6,878 nucleotides of DNA from Phycisphaerales bacterium (GTDB lineage Bacteria > Planctomycetota > Phycisphaerae > Phycisphaerales > SM1A02): NCBI GenBank assembly GCA_018882625.1, contig VERO01000120.1, forward strand, positions 1 through 6,878. Direction: 5' to 3'. Below, in pieces: positions 1 to 5,722 of this stretch (positions are counted from its first letter, which is position 1; every line of letters begins with the position of its first letter). The position numbers were made by a program, and so were the translations under genes. Below the pieces are notes generated by a model, which searched no databases, was not told where the DNA came from, and saw only the letters and a program-made list of their open reading frames with translations.

Positions 1-26
1 CCCAGGATGACCAGGGCCGACGTCAC
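1..26 (-). CDS. possible start of a gene running off the left edge
   Basis: On the minus strand a GTG at 26-24 overlaps the gap stop codon (25-23) in a 4-base GTGA arrangement, the same junction type seen repeatedly on the plus strand here. The nine readable codons give MTSALVILG. A hydrophobic beta-strand ending in Gly suits the first strand of a Rossmann-type enzyme. Glucose-6-phosphate dehydrogenase (zwf) often starts with a similar VIxGAxGDLT strand and would make metabolic sense after gap, but nine residues cannot establish this. There is no Shine-Dalgarno sequence, so translation would have to be coupled to gap. It may equally be chance. Confidence 0.3.
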
Positions 27-1051
27 GTGCGGCGGACGCCGTCCCGACCGGCCATCATCTCCAGCATGTCGACGCAGCGTGCCGCATAGCCAGCCTCGTT
101 GTCGTACCAGCTCACCACCTTGAAGAAGCGGTCATTCAGCTGCAGGCATGCCTTCGAGTCGTAGATCGAGCTGCGCCGGTCGCCCAGGAAGTCGCTCGAG
201 ACGACCTCCTCGTCGGTGAAGCCGAGCACGCCCTTCATCGGCCCATCGGCCGCCGCGCGCATCGACGCGTGGATCGCATCGATGGAGGTGGGATTGGTCG
301 AGCGGAACGTGAGGTCCACGCACGACACGGTGGCCGTCGGCACCCGGAATGACATGCCCGTGAGCTTGCCCTTGACCTGCGGCAGGCACAGCGCAACCGC
401 CTTCGCCGCACCGGTGGAGCTGGGGATGATGTTCATGTAGGCGTTGCGGCCGCCGCGCCAATCCTTCTTGGACGGGCCGTCCTGCGTGGGCTGCGTCGCC
501 GTCACCGCATGCACCGTGGTCATCAGCCCCTCGTCGATGCCGCACGTGTCGAGCAGCACCTTCACCACGGGCGCCAGGCAGTTGGTGGTGCAGGACGCGT
601 TGCTGACCACGGTGTGGCGCGCGGGGTCGTACGAGCTGTGGTTCACGCCGAACACCATCGTCGGTACCTCCGCGTCGCTCTTGGTCGGCGCGCTGATCAG
701 CACCCGGCGCGCACCCGCGGCGATGTGCTTGCCCGCATCCTCGGCCGTGGTGAACAGGCCCGTCGACTCGAGTACGTAGTCGGCGCCGAGCGACTTCCAG
801 GGCAGCTGGGCAGGATCCTTGATCGCCGAGCATGAGGTCCGGTGGCTGCCGCAGACGATCGCCTCGCCATCGGCACGGACATCATGCCCGAACCGGCCCT
901 GCATCGAGTCGTACTTGAGGAGGTAGGCGAGGTTGTCTGCCGGCACCAGGTCATTGATGCCGACAATCTCGAAGCCGCCCCGCTCCGTCATGAAGCGGTA
1001 GACGAGGCGCCCGATTCTCCCGAACCCGTTGATCGCGATCCTGATGGCCAT
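23..1051 (-). CDS. gap: type I glyceraldehyde-3-phosphate dehydrogenase
   Basis: This cytoplasmic glycolytic enzyme oxidises and phosphorylates glyceraldehyde 3-phosphate to 1,3-bisphosphoglycerate with NAD. The 342 residues are a full-length, intact homologue. The N-terminal Rossmann fingerprint INGFGRIGR lies at residues 7-15. Asp34 in GINDL is the position that favours NAD over NADP. The active-site signature SNASCTTNC (150-158) carries the catalytic Cys154, and His181 in TTVHAVTATQ is its partner. A substrate-phosphate region follows (DGPSKKDWRGGR, 191-202), then SSTGAAKAV (211-219), and the C-terminal SWYDNEAGYA (314-323) is typical. The ATG at 1051 is chosen because the fingerprint begins at the expected distance. 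No Shine-Dalgarno sequence precedes it, but a TATCCT element does. It lies 18 bases after the dehydrogenase stop on the same strand, so it may be both co-transcribed and transcribed from its own promoter. Confidence 0.97.
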   Translation of the reverse strand: MAIRIAINGFGRIGRLVYRFMTERGGFEIVGINDLVPADNLAYLLKYDSMQGRFGHDVRADGEAIVCGSHRTSCSAIKDPAQLPWKSLGADYVLESTGLFTTAEDAGKHIAAGARRVLISAPTKSDAEVPTMVFGVNHSSYDPARHTVVSNASCTTNCLAPVVKVLLDTCGIDEGLMTTVHAVTATQPTQDGPSKKDWRGGRNAYMNIIPSSTGAAKAVALCLPQVKGKLTGMSFRVPTATVSCVDLTFRSTNPTSIDAIHASMRAAADGPMKGVLGFTDEEVVSSDFLGDRRSSIYDSKACLQLNDRFFKVVSWYDNEAGYAARCVDMLEMMAGRDGVRRT

Positions 1052-1061
1052 GGGGCGGAAG

Positions 1062-1067
1062 AGGATA
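1062..1067 (-). promoter_or_regulatory. candidate -10 element (TATCCT) before gap
   Basis: On the minus strand TATCCT, followed by C, lies 10 bases before the gap ATG, inside the 18-base gap after the dehydrogenase stop codon. It fits the TAnnnT core of bacterial -10 hexamers and would place transcription start within a few bases of the ATG, giving a leaderless or nearly leaderless mRNA. The same heptamer precedes the channel and coaX. I see no convincing -35 box. It could also be chance. Confidence 0.45.
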
Positions 1068-1069
1068 CT

Positions 1070-1909
1070 TCAGGCGCCCCGCGCCGGATCCCCGAGGTCT
1101 GCCGCATGGGTACGACGCAGCACAGGGTCCAGAAGGCCCGGGAAGGCCGTGAAGAGCGCCGCGGAGAGCCTGACGAGGTGGCTGGTCCACACCTCCGGGC
1201 ACGGCCGGCGCAGGCATGCGACCACCGCGCGGGCCACCCGCTCGGGCGGCTGCACGAAGAGCCTGGGGGCGTGGGCCGGAACCTGCTCCGCGGCCTCGCG
1301 GCCGGACCTGCGGGCGCTCTGCTGGAAGAACTCGGTGCGGGTGGTGACCGGATGCACGCTCGAGACGGCGATCCCGTGGGGCTCGAGCTCGGTGCGCATC
1401 GCGCGGCACACCATGGCCTGCGCGGCCTTCGAGGCCGAGTAGGCACCCATGCGGGGTATCGCAAACTTCGCGACGACCGAACTGCACATCAGCAGGTGTC
1501 CGCCCTGGCGGCGTTCGATCATGCGACGCGCAGATTCGCGCAGCAGCGATACAGACGAGAAGAAGTTCGTCTCGAACATCGCCCTGAGCTCGGACTCCTC
1601 CATGTCCAGCACTGCGCGGTCCTGCCCGTACCCCGCGTTCGAGAAGACGACATCGACGGGACCGAGCTGCTGCTGCGCGGAGTCAAGCACCTGCCGCTCA
1701 TGCCCCGACTCCGCGACATCGGCCACGATCGACGCTGCACGCCGGCCAATCGCGCGAACCTCCGCCGCCATGCGCTCGAGGCGGTCCGCGCGCCGGGCCA
1801 CGAGGGCGATGTCCATGCCGGCCCGCGCCATCTCGAGCGCGCATGCGGCACCGATGCCGCTGCTTGCGCCCGTGATGACCGCAATCTTCCCTTCAAGCGC
1901 GCGTGGCAT
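1070..1909 (-). CDS. classical short-chain dehydrogenase/reductase, substrate unknown
   Basis: This is a 279-residue NAD(P)-dependent oxidoreductase of the classical SDR family (COG0300/DltE-like). The cofactor motif TGASSGIG is at residues 13-20. Arg39 and Arg40 after the second strand (VARRADRLE) suggest NADP preference. Also present are the ADV adenine-contact motif near 63-65, NAG at 91-93, Asn115, the catalytic Ser143 or Ser144 in MCSSVVAKF, and the YSASK motif with Tyr157 and Lys161. The usual PG after the sixth strand is PV (187-188). The C-terminus (about 240-265) is moderately hydrophobic, as in some membrane-associated relatives. The frame stays open to a GTG at 1918, adding MHH. 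I prefer the ATG at 1909, because a TACGGT hexamer lies 7 bases before it and the family motif then starts at the usual position. It is divergent from the channel and upstream of gap. The substrate cannot be read from the sequence. Confidence 0.92.
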   Translation of the reverse strand: MPRALEGKIAVITGASSGIGAACALEMARAGMDIALVARRADRLERMAAEVRAIGRRAASIVADVAESGHERQVLDSAQQQLGPVDVVFSNAGYGQDRAVLDMEESELRAMFETNFFSSVSLLRESARRMIERRQGGHLLMCSSVVAKFAIPRMGAYSASKAAQAMVCRAMRTELEPHGIAVSSVHPVTTRTEFFQQSARRSGREAAEQVPAHAPRLFVQPPERVARAVVACLRRPCPEVWTSHLVRLSAALFTAFPGLLDPVLRRTHAADLGDPARGA

Positions 1910-1916
1910 GTGATGC

Positions 1917-1922
1917 ACCGTA
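1917..1922 (-). promoter_or_regulatory. candidate -10 element (TACGGT) before the dehydrogenase
   Basis: On the minus strand TACGGT is separated by 7 bases from the ATG at 1909. It matches TAnnnT and the spacing of a leaderless promoter, with transcription starting at or beside the A of the ATG. If it is real, the GTG at 1918 would lie upstream of the transcript start, which supports the shorter reading. It shares the 54-base divergent region with the channel promoter, and the two -35 zones would overlap. It matches only the general pattern, not the exact TATCCTC. Confidence 0.3.
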
Positions 1923-1951
1923 CCACGACCTGCGGGATGTGGCTGCGGGCG

Positions 1952-1957
1952 TATCCT
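1952..1957 (+). promoter_or_regulatory. candidate -10 element (TATCCT) before the channel operon
   Basis: TATCCTC lies with exactly 6 bases between the hexamer and the ATG at 1964. This spacing is typical of leaderless promoters, where the first transcribed base is the A of the start codon. There is no Shine-Dalgarno sequence. No TTGACA-like -35 box is visible 16-18 bases upstream. If functional, it would drive the five-gene plus-strand operon and would exclude the in-frame ATGs at 1913 and 1937 as starts. Confidence 0.5.
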
Positions 1958-1963
1958 CGCGCC

Positions 1964-3142
1964 ATGCGGCGTGTCATGGCTTGCGCAGCGCTTCTTGTGG
2001 CGGTCATTGCGGCCGCAGCGCCGGTGCAGGGCTCTGCGGATCCCGCAACCGCTGCGCCGGTGGAGCGCTCTGCGGGACCCGCAGCCACGGCGCCGGTGCA
2101 GGTCGCATCGGGACCGGCACCGGAGCAGGAACGCACCCTCCGCATCGGCACGGTCACGCTGCCGCCGTACTCATGGGCGAAGGCGGGAACCGAGCCCTTC
2201 GGGCCCGCCGTGTGGCTGGCGCGGGAAGTCGCGCGCGCAGTCGGGATGACTCCGCAGTGGAAGGCCTACGACGACCTCGACGGCCTCTACGGCGCGCTGC
2301 GCCGCGGCGAGATCGATGTCGCGGCGACGGGACTCCCGATCGTCGCACCGGGTGACGAGCCATTCCTGTATTCGCAACCTTGGGACTCATCCGGCTTCTC
2401 AATTGCGCTTCACCTGCGCCCCCACAACCGCGTGGCATCCACGCTGAGTCACATCTTCACTGGCGAGCTGCTGGTGTGGTTCGGCATCCTGCTCGGCAGC
2501 ATGGCCGGCTTCGGGATCGTGGTGGCACTCATCGAGCGACGAAGGAACGCGGCGCAGTTTGGCGGCCGCGGCGGCCTCTGGGATGGCGTGTGGTGGTCAA
2601 TCGTCACGATGACGACCGTCGGTTACGGCGACAAGGTGCCCCGGACAGTCCCGGGGCGCATCGTGGCCGGCGTGTGGATGATCGCCGCGCTTGTGCTGGT
2701 GACGATCATCGCGGGCGTGCTCTCTTCCGCGCTCACCACGTCCCGGCTCGCGGGCTACATGGCGATCGAGCGCGACCTGCGCTCCGTGAGGGTGGGCATC
2801 GTCAACCAACGCGCCGATGTCGACATGGCACGCAACCTCGGGGTATCACCCGCCACCTACGACACGCCGCAGGAGGCGCTCGAGGCGCTGCAGGCGCACG
2901 AGATCGATGCGCTGCTGTACCCCACCACGGCGCTGCACGCGATGGTGAGGCTCTCGAACGACCCCTCGCTGACCGTGCTGCACCAGGAGATCGCGCGCGG
3001 TTTCGTCGCGTTTGGAATCGCCGACTCGATGCCCGCACCGCTGCTGCGCCAGGTCAATGCAGGGATCGTTCGGGCGATCGCCACGACCGAATGGGTGATA
3101 CAGAGCCGCGAGCTCGGCGATGGGGAGGACCAAGGACCATGA
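1964..3142 (+). CDS. GluR0-like ligand-gated potassium channel (periplasmic binding domain split by a K+ pore)
   Basis: The predicted inner-membrane channel has 392 residues, about the size of Synechocystis GluR0. The order is: a signal peptide (1-19, cleavage near AAAA-P); an Ala/Pro repeat linker (19-54); the first half of a type II solute-binding domain, S1 (about 58-160, starting LRIGTVTLPPYSW); TM1 (about 168-190); a pore loop with WWSIVTMTTVGYGD and filter TVGYGD at 218-223; TM2 (about 232-255); then the second half, S2 (about 274-380). As in GluR0 there is no fourth membrane segment. LSSALTTSRL after TM2 resembles the gating region of the family. The usual LTIT...R of S1 reads LPIVAPG, with Gly130 at the Arg position, and the S2 acidic residue aligns with Pro320. 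It may therefore bind a non-amino-acid ligand or be regulated differently. The open frame extends far upstream, antisense to other genes. The start at 1964 gives a proper signal peptide and fits the TATCCT element. The stop overlaps the next start (ATGA). Confidence 0.88.
   Translation: MRRVMACAALLVAVIAAAAPVQGSADPATAAPVERSAGPAATAPVQVASGPAPEQERTLRIGTVTLPPYSWAKAGTEPFGPAVWLAREVARAVGMTPQWKAYDDLDGLYGALRRGEIDVAATGLPIVAPGDEPFLYSQPWDSSGFSIALHLRPHNRVASTLSHIFTGELLVWFGILLGSMAGFGIVVALIERRRNAAQFGGRGGLWDGVWWSIVTMTTVGYGDKVPRTVPGRIVAGVWMIAALVLVTIIAGVLSSALTTSRLAGYMAIERDLRSVRVGIVNQRADVDMARNLGVSPATYDTPQEALEALQAHEIDALLYPTTALHAMVRLSNDPSLTVLHQEIARGFVAFGIADSMPAPLLRQVNAGIVRAIATTEWVIQSRELGDGEDQGP
2018..2125 (+). repeat. 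three tandem 36-base repeats in the channel linker
   Basis: Three adjacent 36-base units (2018-2053, 2054-2089, 2090-2125) each begin GCGCCGGTG and encode a 12-residue Ala/Pro-rich unit (APVQGSADPATA, APVERSAGPAAT, APVQVASGPAPE). By hand alignment units 1 and 2 match at 29 of 36 bases, and units 2 and 3 at 25 of 36. They lie just after the signal peptide cleavage region, so they form a flexible periplasmic spacer before the binding domain. They probably arose by in-frame tandem duplication. Confidence 0.85.
3124..3129 (+). promoter_or_regulatory. Shine-Dalgarno sequence of the BtpA-family gene
   Basis: GGAGGA lies 9 bases before the ATG at 3139, inside the last codons of the channel gene. 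It is the only strong ribosome binding site I find in the window, and it fixes the start of the BtpA-family protein at the ATG that overlaps the channel stop codon. Confidence 0.75.
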
Positions 3143-3996
3143 GCAGCACGAATGCACACTCCACGGACACGCACTCCGCGACCTCACACTCCGTGCCGCC
3201 GCGCCTCCCGCACGGCCCGCTCGTCGGGATGGTGCACCTTCGTGCGCTGCCCGGATCGCCGTCGAGCGCGATGCGTCCAGCAGAGATCGTGAAGGTCGCG
3301 GTCGCAGAGGCTCGGCTGCTTGAGGAGGCTGGCTTCGATGCGCTCATCGTCGAGAACATGCACGACCGCCCGTACCTCGCGGATGCAGGCACGGCAGACA
3401 CCGTGGCCACCTTCGCAATCGCCACAGCCGCGGTGACGGCTGCGGTGCGCATCCCGGTCGGCGTGCAGGTGCTGTCGGGGGCGACGAGCGCGGCGCTTGC
3501 GATCGCACACGCCGCCGGTGGCTCGTTCATCCGCGCCGAAGGGTTCGTCTTCGCATCCGTCGCCGATGAGGGCCTGCTCGCGGAGGCGTGCGCGGGACCC
3601 CTGCTCCGCGAGCGGCGCCGGATCGGGGCCTCCAGCGTCCGGATCCTCGCTGACATCCGCAAGAAGCACTCGTCGCATGCGATCACCGGCGATCTTGATG
3701 GCGCCGCGTGGGCACGTGCTGCTGAGTTCTTCGGTGCGGACGGCATCATCGTGACCGGCAGCGAGACCGGGGCCGCCGTCGACATGGCCGAGCTGGCGTC
3801 CGTGCGCGCAGCGACGACGCTGCCCGTCCTCGTGGGAAGCGGCGCCACACCGCAGGGCGCAGCTGCGCTGCTCGAGCATGCCGATGCGCTCATCGTGGGA
3901 AGTGCACTCAAGCGCGATGGCCTCTGGTCCAACGAGATCGATCCCGTACGTGCGGATGCGATGGTGCGTGCGGTGCGCGGAGTGCGCACGCCATGA
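3139..3996 (+). CDS. BtpA/SgcQ family protein (TIM-barrel fold)
   Basis: This 285-residue protein belongs to the BtpA family (COG0434). Visible family blocks are GMVHLRALPGSP (30-41), ENMHDRPY (72-79), PVGVQVL (106-112), FIRAEGFVF (130-138), ADIRKKHSSHAI (171-182), DGIIVTGSETG (201-211), PVLVGSGAT (229-237) and ADALIVGSALKRDG (248-261). The alternating strands and Gly-rich loops suit a phosphate-binding TIM barrel. In cyanobacteria BtpA is needed for photosystem I accumulation. Nothing here suggests photosynthesis, and the biochemical activity of most family members is unknown; the barrel suggests a sugar-phosphate or nucleotide-type ligand. The first 25 residues are a His/Ser/Thr-rich extension outside the family core. 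The start is supported by a Shine-Dalgarno sequence and the ATGA overlap with the channel gene. The stop overlaps the next start in the same way. Confidence 0.9.
   Translation: MSSTNAHSTDTHSATSHSVPPRLPHGPLVGMVHLRALPGSPSSAMRPAEIVKVAVAEARLLEEAGFDALIVENMHDRPYLADAGTADTVATFAIATAAVTAAVRIPVGVQVLSGATSAALAIAHAAGGSFIRAEGFVFASVADEGLLAEACAGPLLRERRRIGASSVRILADIRKKHSSHAITGDLDGAAWARAAEFFGADGIIVTGSETGAAVDMAELASVRAATTLPVLVGSGATPQGAAALLEHADALIVGSALKRDGLWSNEIDPVRADAMVRAVRGVRTP
3154..3198 (+). repeat. three 15-base repeats at the N-terminus of the BtpA-family gene
   Basis: Three consecutive 15-base units encode AHSTD, THSAT and SHSVP, each with the pattern xHSxx and a shared CAC(A/G)CTCC-like core (CACTCC or CACACTCC). 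They form most of the polar N-terminal extension ahead of the enzyme core. The repeat is short and imperfect, so it may be local slippage without function. Confidence 0.55.
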
Positions 3997-4940
3997 GCAT
4001 GCACGCGGCAATCGGGCATGGGACGGGCACATCGGGAGCGGACGCGCGTGGCGCGAGCGCTCCCGCGGTGCGCGTGTGGCTCAATGGCCAGCTCACGGCG
4101 GCGCACGAGGCGCACGTCAGCGTCTTCGACCGGGGCTTCCTGTTCGGCGACGGCGTCTACGAGCTCGTGCGGTTCTTCGGCGGCAGGCCCGTCGGCATGG
4201 ACCTCCACGTGGCCCGCCTCGCGCGGAGTCTCGAGCTCGCGCGGATCGAGGGCTTCGATGCGCACTCGTTCCCTGCGATCTGCAGTGCACTGATGCGCGA
4301 TGCGGAGCTCCGTGATGCGGCCGTCTACCTGCAGGTCACGCGAGGCGCTGCGTCCACTCGCACTCACCTTCCGCCGGCTGGACTGGCGCCCACGGTGTTC
4401 GCGTATGCCATGCCCTGCGCAGGCATCGAGGAACTGGCGACGCTGCACCTGTGCGGGGCCGCCCTCGTCCCGGACCGGCGCTGGGAGAGGTGCGAGATCA
4501 AGACGGTGTCGCTCATGGGCAACATCCTGGGCATGCTTGAGGGGCAGGCCCACGGTGCGGAGGAGGCGATCTTCCACCGCGACGGGCTCGTCAGCGAAGG
4601 CGCCAGCACCAACGTGCTCATCGTGCGCGGCGGCGAGATCGCGACGCCCCCCGTCGATTCCGCTCCCCCGATCCTCCACGGCGTGATGCGCGCACGCATG
4701 ATCGAGGCATGCGTGGATGCGGGGATCCGGTGCACGGTACGGCCGGTTGCCGTCGACGAGCTCCGGTCCGCTGACGAGATCCTGCTCACCGCGAGCAAGC
4801 GGATGCTCTCGTCGGTGGCGACGCTCGATGGCACGACGGTGCCCGGCGCGCGCGGGGCCAGCGCGCTGGCGCCCCGCCTGCTCGACGCGCTGCGCGCGCG
4901 GGTGGCCCGCGAGTGCGCGCCAGTATCCTCGCCTCCGTGA
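3993..4940 (+). CDS. dat: D-amino-acid transaminase-like class IV aminotransferase
   Basis: This fold-type IV PLP enzyme probably interconverts D-alanine and 2-oxoglutarate with pyruvate and D-glutamate, or acts on similar D-amino acids, in the cytoplasm. Of the 315 residues, the family core begins near residue 27 (VRVWLNGQ). Motifs are DRGFLFGDGVYE (46-57, Tyr56), QVTRG (114-118), Arg123 and His125 in STRTH, which match the carboxylate-binding Arg and His of Bacillus D-amino-acid transaminase, RCEIKTVSLMGN with the PLP lysine Lys170, EAIFHRDGLVSEGASTN with Glu202, and ILHGVMR (227-233). Branched-chain transaminase (ilvE) and aminodeoxychorismate lyase (pabC) belong to the same fold. The R-x-H pair and the RCxIK context favour the D-specific enzyme. 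Residues 1-25 are a low-complexity extension, so a later start is possible (ATG 3999 or a GTG near 4068), but the ATGA overlap with the preceding gene favours 3993. The stop overlaps the coaX start. Confidence 0.85.
   Translation: MSMHAAIGHGTGTSGADARGASAPAVRVWLNGQLTAAHEAHVSVFDRGFLFGDGVYELVRFFGGRPVGMDLHVARLARSLELARIEGFDAHSFPAICSALMRDAELRDAAVYLQVTRGAASTRTHLPPAGLAPTVFAYAMPCAGIEELATLHLCGAALVPDRRWERCEIKTVSLMGNILGMLEGQAHGAEEAIFHRDGLVSEGASTNVLIVRGGEIATPPVDSAPPILHGVMRARMIEACVDAGIRCTVRPVAVDELRSADEILLTASKRMLSSVATLDGTTVPGARGASALAPRLLDALRARVARECAPVSSPP
4924..4929 (+). promoter_or_regulatory. candidate -10 element (TATCCT) before coaX
   Basis: TATCCTC lies 7 bases before the GTG start of coaX, inside the last codons of the transaminase gene. 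It is the same heptamer found before gap and before the channel. It suggests an internal leaderless promoter that lets coaX and the GTPase be expressed apart from the upstream three genes. It uses a GTA valine codon, where this genome usually uses GTC or GTG. No -35 box is obvious. Confidence 0.45.
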
Positions 4941-5722
4941 CAGGCCTCATCACCGTATCGGTCGGCAACACGCGCACGCAGATCGGGCGCTTCGAGGACG
5001 GCGCGCTCACGGCGAGCGAGCACGTGGTCAACGCGGACATCGAGACCGTCGCCACGCGCGTCGCGCGGCACTGGGACGCGATCGAGGGAGCCGACGAGCG
5101 CGCCATCGCGCTCGCATCGGTCAATGACAGCTTCGCTCATCCGCTCGAGGCCGATGTGGAGACGCGTACGGGCGCCACTGTGGAGCGCGTGGGACGCGAT
5201 CTTGCCGTCCCCATCGGCACGCAGCTGGACGAGGGCACCCGTACGGGCCTCGACCGGCTGCTGTGCGCGGCGGCGGCGTACGCGCGCGTGAAGCAGGCGT
5301 GCATCGTGATCGACGCGGGCACCGCCGTCACCGTCGACTTCGTCGATGGCGTCGGCACGTTTCAGGGCGGGGCGATCGCGCCCGGCATGCGCGCGCAGCT
5401 GGCGGCGCTGCATGCGAGCACCGACGCGCTTCCCGAGGTGGCGCCCGAGGAGCCCGAGCCCGAGGCCTTCGGCAAGAACACAGTCGAGGCAATGCGTCAG
5501 GGCGTGTACTGGGGCATTCGGGGCCTCGTTCAGAAGCTCGTCGAGCGCTACGCGGAGGCATTCGGCGCGTTCCCTATGGTGATCGCGACCGGCGGCGACG
5601 CGGAGCTTCTCTTCCGCGACGACGAGCTGGTCAACCACATCGTCCCTGACCTCGCACTGCACGGCATCGCCGCAGCGTTCGAGTCCGACAGCGGGCGCGC
5701 GCATGACCATGCAGAGCGATGA
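4937..5722 (+). CDS. coaX: type III pantothenate kinase
   Basis: CoaX phosphorylates pantothenate with ATP, the first step of coenzyme A synthesis. The 261 residues match the family length and ASKHA fold. VSVGNTRTQIG (7-17) is the first phosphate motif, TRTGLDRLL (101-109) carries the probable catalytic Asp106, and VIDAGTAVTVDFVDG (124-138) and GTFQGGAIAPG (140-150) are the pantothenate and nucleotide regions. ATGGDAELL (217-225) is the second phosphate motif. The first motif is normally DxGNT; here Ser8 replaces the Asp, which in ASKHA kinases helps position the metal and phosphates. The enzyme may be altered, or this may be a lineage variant. The open frame reaches a GTG at 4913, but the GTG at 4937 gives the standard N-terminus, overlaps the transaminase stop (GTGA) and follows a TATCCT element. 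The type III kinase is insensitive to CoA feedback in characterised members. Confidence 0.9.
   Translation: MTGLITVSVGNTRTQIGRFEDGALTASEHVVNADIETVATRVARHWDAIEGADERAIALASVNDSFAHPLEADVETRTGATVERVGRDLAVPIGTQLDEGTRTGLDRLLCAAAAYARVKQACIVIDAGTAVTVDFVDGVGTFQGGAIAPGMRAQLAALHASTDALPEVAPEEPEPEAFGKNTVEAMRQGVYWGIRGLVQKLVERYAEAFGAFPMVIATGGDAELLFRDDELVNHIVPDLALHGIAAAFESDSGRAHDHAER

Noticed and set aside
1031..1040. Perfect palindrome GATCGCGATC near the start of gap
   Set aside because: It encodes the conserved first strand (RIAI) of the Rossmann fold with common codons, and no second copy suggests an operator.
842..1963. Open frame on the plus strand extending the channel gene about 370 codons upstream
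   Set aside because: It runs antisense to the dehydrogenase and gap, which have clear family motifs, and its translation is Arg/Ala/Gly-rich with no recognisable domain. The channel signal peptide begins at 1964.
3054..4679. Minus-strand open frame of 541 codons antisense to the BtpA and transaminase genes
   Set aside because: Low-complexity Ala/Arg/Ser translation with no motif. Long antisense frames are expected at this GC content, and the plus-strand genes are certain.
4364..5710. Minus-strand open frame of 448 codons antisense to the transaminase and coaX
   Set aside because: No family features. It shadows two well-supported genes.
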